A stretch of 44,902 nt of DNA from Coprosoma sp963632935 (lineage in GTDB: Bacteria > Bacillota_I > Bacilli_A > RF39 > UBA660): the NCBI GenBank assembly GCA_963632935.1, contig CAVGWA010000010.1, positions 1 through 44,902 on the forward strand, in the 5' to 3' direction. The notes below the pieces were generated by a model, which did no database searches, was not told the DNA's origin, and saw nothing but the letters and a program-made list of their open reading frames with translations. Within the stretch, counting starts at the first letter, position 1. The number at the start of each line of letters is the position of its first letter. The position numbers and the translations under genes are program-made. Below are positions 41,093 to 44,902 of this stretch, in pieces.

Positions 41093-42049
41093 TTAACTAT
41101 TCCATTTACTTTGTATAGATATTATTGAAGCTGGCATACCAATAATTTGTATATCAAATTTCAAACTGCTTTCAACATATGTAGAAGCATTATGGATTCT
41201 AAAACTAAATTGCCATCCTTCGTCTAAATAAAGTTCTACTGTATTAGTACTTTGTGGTTTAAAATCTAAACTAACAATTCTAGATGGTAATTTTGCAATT
41301 GGTATAATAATACTAGGTTTTTTATATTTACTAGGTTGGTTAAGAGTGCCTCTAAGATTAAAAGTTTCAATTTGAGTAACTCTTTTATTATCAATGCTAA
41401 TAACTTTATAAAAATCAAATTCTCCCAATAAATATTCTACTAATCTTTGTGGTAAATCTGGACAAGTTTTATTTACTCTTTTTAACTCGTTAATGAAAGC
41501 TTCTAGCAGTGGAATATACACATCATTTTCTTTATCTTTTAATTCACTCCATTTTGCACCTTTTTCTTTTTCAGAATTAAGATATGTAAAAATAGGGTCT
41601 ATATCATGCCAATAATTATCAGAGCAATTTATCCCATACCATCTTTCACCGAAATCTAGTTTAGAACTCAATCTACTATGTTTAACAGCAAAATGATTAT
41701 GCTTTATGCTTAGTCCGATTTCCCATTTTGCGGCATTTCTAATTATTATAATATCTCTAACATCTCCAATTTCTCCTTCTTTATCCTTTTGCATTTTTAA
41801 AACTAAATAATCATCGTCTTGTTCTGTAATCATTGGTTCTAAATCAAAAATTGAATATGTAGCCGATAAAGCACTATTGATTAGAGTTTCTTTTGAATCT
41901 TCATCAATTATATCCCAACAATTTTTTGCTATTTCGTAAGTTGAACTTTTTTCTATTACAGCATTTCTAAATTTGTTTATTTCATTATTTAATGTTTCAA
42001 TGCAAATATATTCATAAGCTCTTCCAAACACATTACTTTTATTACTCAT
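41093..42049 (-). CDS. HaeIII-family type II restriction endonuclease
   Basis: 318 aa. I recognise the family by its ordered motifs: GRAYEYICIETL near 9, GDVRDIIIIRNAAKWEIGLSIKHNHFAVKHSRLS near 94-128, FGERWYGI near 133, LVEYLLGEFDFYKVI near 203, FNLRGTLN near 229, and WQFSFRIHNASTYVESSLKFDI near 280-300. The D...E.K elements in the second block fit a PD-(D/E)XK site. HaeIII cuts GGCC; the same specificity is expected but not proven. AAGGAGG inside the methyltransferase 3' end gives coupled expression. Confidence 0.88.
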   Translation of the reverse strand: MSNKSNVFGRAYEYICIETLNNEINKFRNAVIEKSSTYEIAKNCWDIIDEDSKETLINSALSATYSIFDLEPMITEQDDDYLVLKMQKDKEGEIGDVRDIIIIRNAAKWEIGLSIKHNHFAVKHSRLSSKLDFGERWYGINCSDNYWHDIDPIFTYLNSEKEKGAKWSELKDKENDVYIPLLEAFINELKRVNKTCPDLPQRLVEYLLGEFDFYKVISIDNKRVTQIETFNLRGTLNQPSKYKKPSIIIPIAKLPSRIVSLDFKPQSTNTVELYLDEGWQFSFRIHNASTYVESSLKFDIQIIGMPASIISIQSKWNS

Positions 42050-42050
42050 A

Positions 42051-43055
42051 TTAATCCTCCTTACTTTCTATTAATGTACTTTTAATTGCACATGCTACTT
42101 CATAAGCTAAATTTACAGGTACAGCATTTCCTATCATTTTATAAGCATCATTTGTATTTTGATATATAAATTTAAATGAATCGGGAAATCCTTGAATTCT
42201 TGCAATTTCTCTTATTGTCATTCTTCTATATAAATGTTCTTTTCCTTTAACAAATCTACAATCATTTTTATCAACCTTTACCATTTTAGGGGCTTGAGGA
42301 TGAAGTTGACATTGTCTTCCAGAAGCTTGTACTGTAAAGGCTTGTTCATCCCAATTTTTAACTCTATTTCTACTCATAAAAATAGGAGAATAACTTCCTG
42401 TAAAATATTCATTATTATTTATTGCATCTGGATTATGTTGATTCTTTTCTAAGGCAGGAACCGCAGAATCTTTTAAATCCCATATTATATCCCTTAATTT
42501 TATTTTCTTATTATCATCTTCTGTAGAACCTTTAGGAAAAACGAAATCTATGTTTAAATCACTTCTAAATCCAATATAGAAAACTCTTTTTCTTTCTTGT
42601 GCGACTCCATAATTCTTAGCATTGACTAATGTTAGGGAAACATTATATCCACATTCTTTAAACATTTGTAAGATGTTATTTACTGCTTCTGAATGCCTAT
42701 CTGCAAGCATTCCACTAACATTTTCAGCCAAGAAAAATTTAGGTTGTTTATTTTTTAAAATACGAATATACTCATAAAAAAGTTTACCTCTATCATCATC
42801 TATTCCTTTTAACGAACCAGCTTCTGACCAAGACTGACAGGGTGGTCCACCAATAATTCCATCAACATTATCTGGTAAATCTTCTTCTTTTATATTTCTT
42901 ATATCTCCTTCAATTAATTTTGTGTTTGGATGATTAACTTTAAAAGTTTCCCATATATTTTTATCAAATTCATTGGCAACTACTACATTAAATCCTGCCT
43001 TTTCAAAACCCAGATCTAATCCACCACAGCCACTAAATAAACTAATTATATCCAT
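42051..43055 (-). CDS. DNA (cytosine-5-)-methyltransferase of the HaeIII-like R-M system
   Basis: 334 aa. Canonical C5-MTase motifs are in order: I (DIISLFSGCGGLDLGFEKAG), IV (GGPPCQSWSEAG, with the catalytic Cys), VI (AENVSGM), VIII (QERKRVFYIG), the target-recognition region (about 215-260) and IX-X (RMTIREIARIQGFPDSF, then MIGNAVPVNLA). It would protect host DNA from the adjacent endonuclease. AAAGGAGG precedes the ATG, overlapping the end of the HTH gene by 14 nt. Confidence 0.96.
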   Translation of the reverse strand: MDIISLFSGCGGLDLGFEKAGFNVVVANEFDKNIWETFKVNHPNTKLIEGDIRNIKEEDLPDNVDGIIGGPPCQSWSEAGSLKGIDDDRGKLFYEYIRILKNKQPKFFLAENVSGMLADRHSEAVNNILQMFKECGYNVSLTLVNAKNYGVAQERKRVFYIGFRSDLNIDFVFPKGSTEDDNKKIKLRDIIWDLKDSAVPALEKNQHNPDAINNNEYFTGSYSPIFMSRNRVKNWDEQAFTVQASGRQCQLHPQAPKMVKVDKNDCRFVKGKEHLYRRMTIREIARIQGFPDSFKFIYQNTNDAYKMIGNAVPVNLAYEVACAIKSTLIESKED

Positions 43056-43266
43056 TATTTTCCTCCTTTGATTTTATTTCTACAACATCATTTAGAGTGC
43101 ATTTTAAAACATCACATATTTTAACTAATGTCTCCAAGGGGACTGATTCATTTCGTCCCATTTTTGCCATGGCATTTGTACTTATTTTTGCTTGCTTGCA
43201 TAGTTCTGTTTTGTTAATATTTTTATCAATCATTAATTTCCATAATTTATTATAATCTAATATCAT
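43042..43266 (-). CDS. XRE-family HTH regulator, probable R-M controller
   Basis: 74 aa. The protein is a single Cro/C1-type helix-turn-helix: MILDYNKLWKLMIDKNINKTELCK, then ISTNAMAKMGRNESVPLETLVKICDVLKCTLNDVVE. It sits directly upstream of, and overlaps, the methyltransferase gene, the position of C proteins or of R-M regulators. GAGGG precedes ATG at 43266. Its family (this MGRNESVP form) is common in gut Firmicutes, so it may regulate R-M timing or be a generic phage-type regulator. Confidence 0.85.
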   Translation of the reverse strand: MILDYNKLWKLMIDKNINKTELCKQAKISTNAMAKMGRNESVPLETLVKICDVLKCTLNDVVEIKSKEENNGYN

Positions 43267-43301
43267 TTTTACCCTCAATTCATTATTTTTGTTACACATC
43301 T

Positions 43302-43330
43302 ATTGTATCATTTTATCTTTCATATATCAA
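43302..43330 (-). promoter_or_regulatory. promoter of R-M operon
   Basis: On the minus strand TTGATA, 17-bp spacer, TACAAT, with the HTH gene next. An inverted repeat AAAAGTT-N6-AACTTTT lies upstream at 43341-43360. Confidence 0.7.
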
Positions 43331-43484
43331 GCAATCCTTGAAAAGTTCAAGATAACTTTTTAAGGTTTATTAGTTAAAACTTTTCTTATAGAGGGTTTGG
43401 GATTTTCCCACATACGAATTTGTGCGGGAGTACAAATTCATTGCTTGCTAGACACAAGTTTTACTCCCAAATTTAAAAATATAT

Positions 43485-43526
43485 AAAAAGAGGATTAAAT
43501 TATTTTAATAATTTTTTCCTCTTTTT
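43485..43526 (-). terminator. terminator of tnpV
   Basis: AAAAAGAGGA (43485-43494) pairs with TCCTCTTTTT (43517-43526). The inner ATTATT and AATAAT extend the stem, with T residues on the minus-strand side. Confidence 0.75.
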
Positions 43527-43535
43527 GAAGATCAT

Positions 43536-43892
43536 TTATATAAAAACATATTCATTCAAAACAATTTCTTCTGCTGTATTTTTATAGTTGTTCATCAATT
43601 TTATCCATTCTAATGGATTTAATTCTTTGCTTTTTTCAGACAGTCTTTCATCATTTTTAATATAATTTTCCATTAGTTCTTTATAATAATTCTCACACGA
43701 ATCACTGACTAAAAGAAGATGATGAGTTAATTTATTTGTCATCAATAATGTCTCATAAAATGCTTGTTTGTTTTGTGCAATAAAGTGTAATCTTAACATT
43801 CCATATCTTCCAATTCTCCCATAATTTTCATCTTCTTCCAAATATAAATCAGGTAATAAATAATCTCCTTTTCTTGTATAAGTAACTTTCAT
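43536..43892 (-). CDS. tnpV: transposon-encoded protein TnpV
   Basis: 118 aa. The pattern MKVTYTRKGDYLLPDL, then GRIGRYGMLRLHFI, NKLTHHLL and a C-terminal EWIKLMNNYKNTAEEIVLNEYVF matches the TnpV family of Tn4451-type clostridial elements. Its molecular role is not established. The start is taken at the second ATG (43892), because GGAAAGGA ends just before the first (43901). It follows the recombinase gene with a gap of about 20 nt. Confidence 0.85.
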   Translation of the reverse strand: MKVTYTRKGDYLLPDLYLEEDENYGRIGRYGMLRLHFIAQNKQAFYETLLMTNKLTHHLLLVSDSCENYYKELMENYIKNDERLSEKSKELNPLEWIKLMNNYKNTAEEIVLNEYVFI

Positions 43893-43912
43893 TTTTATCA
43901 TTCCTTTCCTTT

Positions 43913-44902
43913 TTAAATAGTGTTAACCAATTCATTTTTAGGTACTAATATTAAAACATCTTTAATAGTATTTCCTTCAATATATGGGCAACTAATAATG
44001 CCGTCTATATATAAATGCTTTTGTGATTTTGAAATAAATTCATCTAAAAATTCATTAGAATATTCTTTGTTTTTCATTTTCATAATTGATAAAATATCAT
44101 AACTTGATTCCATATTTTTTAATTCAACTTCGTCAATTTCTTTATGAAATTTTATTCCAATATTATTATCATTAATAATAGCATTAAGATATTTTAAATA
44201 CTCTTTACTACTTTTAGTTATAAATTCATCTGTAAATTTTATATCTTTTATTTCAATGTTGTAGTTTTTATCTCTTTTAATTTCTATCATAGATATAAGT
44301 CTATGAATCATATCTCTTTTTGCTTCTCTTGATAACAAATCATAAAGAAAGGCAAATTCAATACTTTTAACATTAGTAAAAAATAAAGTATCATTTTCTT
44401 CGGTACAATCTAATTTTTTAACAAGTTCTACTGTATATTCCTCAAAATTATTATCTGGATCAAGTCTTACTTTCTTTTGATTCAGTTTATCAATTTCTTT
44501 TTTGATAACATCATTTTTATGATTAATTGTTTCTACATCTAAATTAGAACTTAAATATAAATCTACTAATCTTTTTTCCTGTAATTTTAATTTTTCAATT
44601 GCTTTTTCAATGTCTTTTACATCATCACTTTTAGTGGAATTACAAGTTATAATTTCATTATCCATAGAAAGCATAAATATTGTTAGTTCTTCTAATACTT
44701 GTTTTAATTTTGTTTCTATTTTTTCAGTATTATAATGAAGTCCAAATCCACTACAATTATGATTTTTACATCTTAAATGGTAATAAACTTTTTGCTTTCC
44801 GTTAGGATATTTAAAAGATTCTGATGATGACATTATCTCTCCACAAATAGGACATTTTACTAAACCAGAAAACAAATGAATATATTCGCCATAGTTAGAA
44901 TG
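43913..44902 (-). CDS. large serine recombinase, C-terminal part (cut by window edge)
   Basis: The reading frame runs into the window's right edge, so only the C-terminal ~330 codons are seen; the catalytic N-terminus lies outside. The visible part has the recombinase zinc ribbon: FSGLVKCPICGEIMSS, then CKNHNC. A long charged coiled coil (about residues 100-175 of this part) follows, typical of large serine integrases, then a C-terminal Lys-rich segment. Paired with tnpV it is most like TnpX. It would excise and insert the element. Confidence 0.82.
   Translation of the reverse strand, partial: HSNYGEYIHLFSGLVKCPICGEIMSSSESFKYPNGKQKVYYHLRCKNHNCSGFGLHYNTEKIETKLKQVLEELTIFMLSMDNEIITCNSTKSDDVKDIEKAIEKLKLQEKRLVDLYLSSNLDVETINHKNDVIKKEIDKLNQKKVRLDPDNNFEEYTVELVKKLDCTEENDTLFFTNVKSIEFAFLYDLLSREAKRDMIHRLISMIEIKRDKNYNIEIKDIKFTDEFITKSSKEYLKYLNAIINDNNIGIKFHKEIDEVELKNMESSYDILSIMKMKNKEYSNEFLDEFISKSQKHLYIDGIISCPYIEGNTIKDVLILVPKNELVNTI

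Larger units (their letters stand above)
38990..44902 (-). mobile_element. Tn4451-like integrative element carrying an R-M system (boundaries uncertain)
   Basis: All genes from 39207 to the window end run leftward: large serine recombinase, TnpV, an HaeIII-type restriction-modification unit and three small or unknown genes. Recombinase next to tnpV is the arrangement of Tn4451-class elements. The right end lies outside the window; the left end is placed only approximately. Confidence 0.6.

Overview
The window is a very AT-rich (roughly 28% G+C by eye) stretch of a Gram-positive chromosome. Standard code fits: TGA is used as a stop (gatB, the sigma factor) and TGG as Trp. Forespore-type genes (a SigF/SigG-like sigma factor, spoVAC-spoVAD-spoVAE), RNase J, a T-box leader, PerR, GH25 lysozyme and near-perfect sigma-A promoters (TTGACA, 17 bp, TATAAT) point to a spore-forming, anaerobic Bacillota, probably an uncultured gut lineage near the Bacilli/Erysipelotrichia or Mollicutes border. 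I cannot name the species.

Layout. 1-3.1 kb: an unknown gene, a decayed spacer, a PncC/CinA-C protein whose Shine-Dalgarno is separated from its start by a hairpin, a DUF4186 protein, and a perR-rubrerythrin operon with a textbook 7-1-7 operator. 3.1-8.9 kb: tRNA genes and a T-box leader, then tRNA-Asn, gatC, gatA, gatB and aspS. The AspRS has the His typical of the non-discriminating type, so this looks like the tRNA-dependent Asn (and Gln) amidation operon. 9-12.5 kb: a decayed small gene, a membrane hairpin protein, a lipid kinase, a GH25 lysozyme, a 45-bp IS-end relic and a ~270-nt highly structured candidate ncRNA with its own promoter and terminator. 12.6-17.9 kb: FtsK/SpoIIIE, sigma factor, an orphan pilin-like protein, and spoVACDE behind a sigma-G-type promoter. 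18-28.7 kb: uvrA convergent with rnjA, small unknown and membrane proteins, tRNA-Met/tRNA-Leu, an ABC exporter pair, tag and membrane proteins. 28.8-33.2 kb: a broken secreted-protein gene, a leaderless beta-helix protein, two Ig/transthyretin-like proteins and a membrane-anchored hydrolase.

33.2-34.7 kb is a complete IS3-family element (imperfect terminal repeats, 3-bp TAA target duplication). It sits in the loop of the hydrolase gene's terminator. 34.7-38.9 kb holds a membrane-anchored protein and a MerR-controlled operon (CMD-cupin fusion, MerR, DXS-like transketolase, flavodoxin) with a dyad between widely spaced -35 and -10 boxes.

38.9-44.9 kb is all on the minus strand and reads as cargo of a Tn4451-like integrative element: a large serine recombinase (cut by the window edge), TnpV, a type II restriction-modification unit of HaeIII family (HTH regulator, C5 methyltransferase, endonuclease), then a 449-residue protein with a PD-(D/E)XK-like nuclease domain and two tiny ORFs, one a TM/coiled-coil protein. 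This last three-gene tail is the best candidate for an undescribed defence module. All functional assignments come from reading the sequence; no database search was run.
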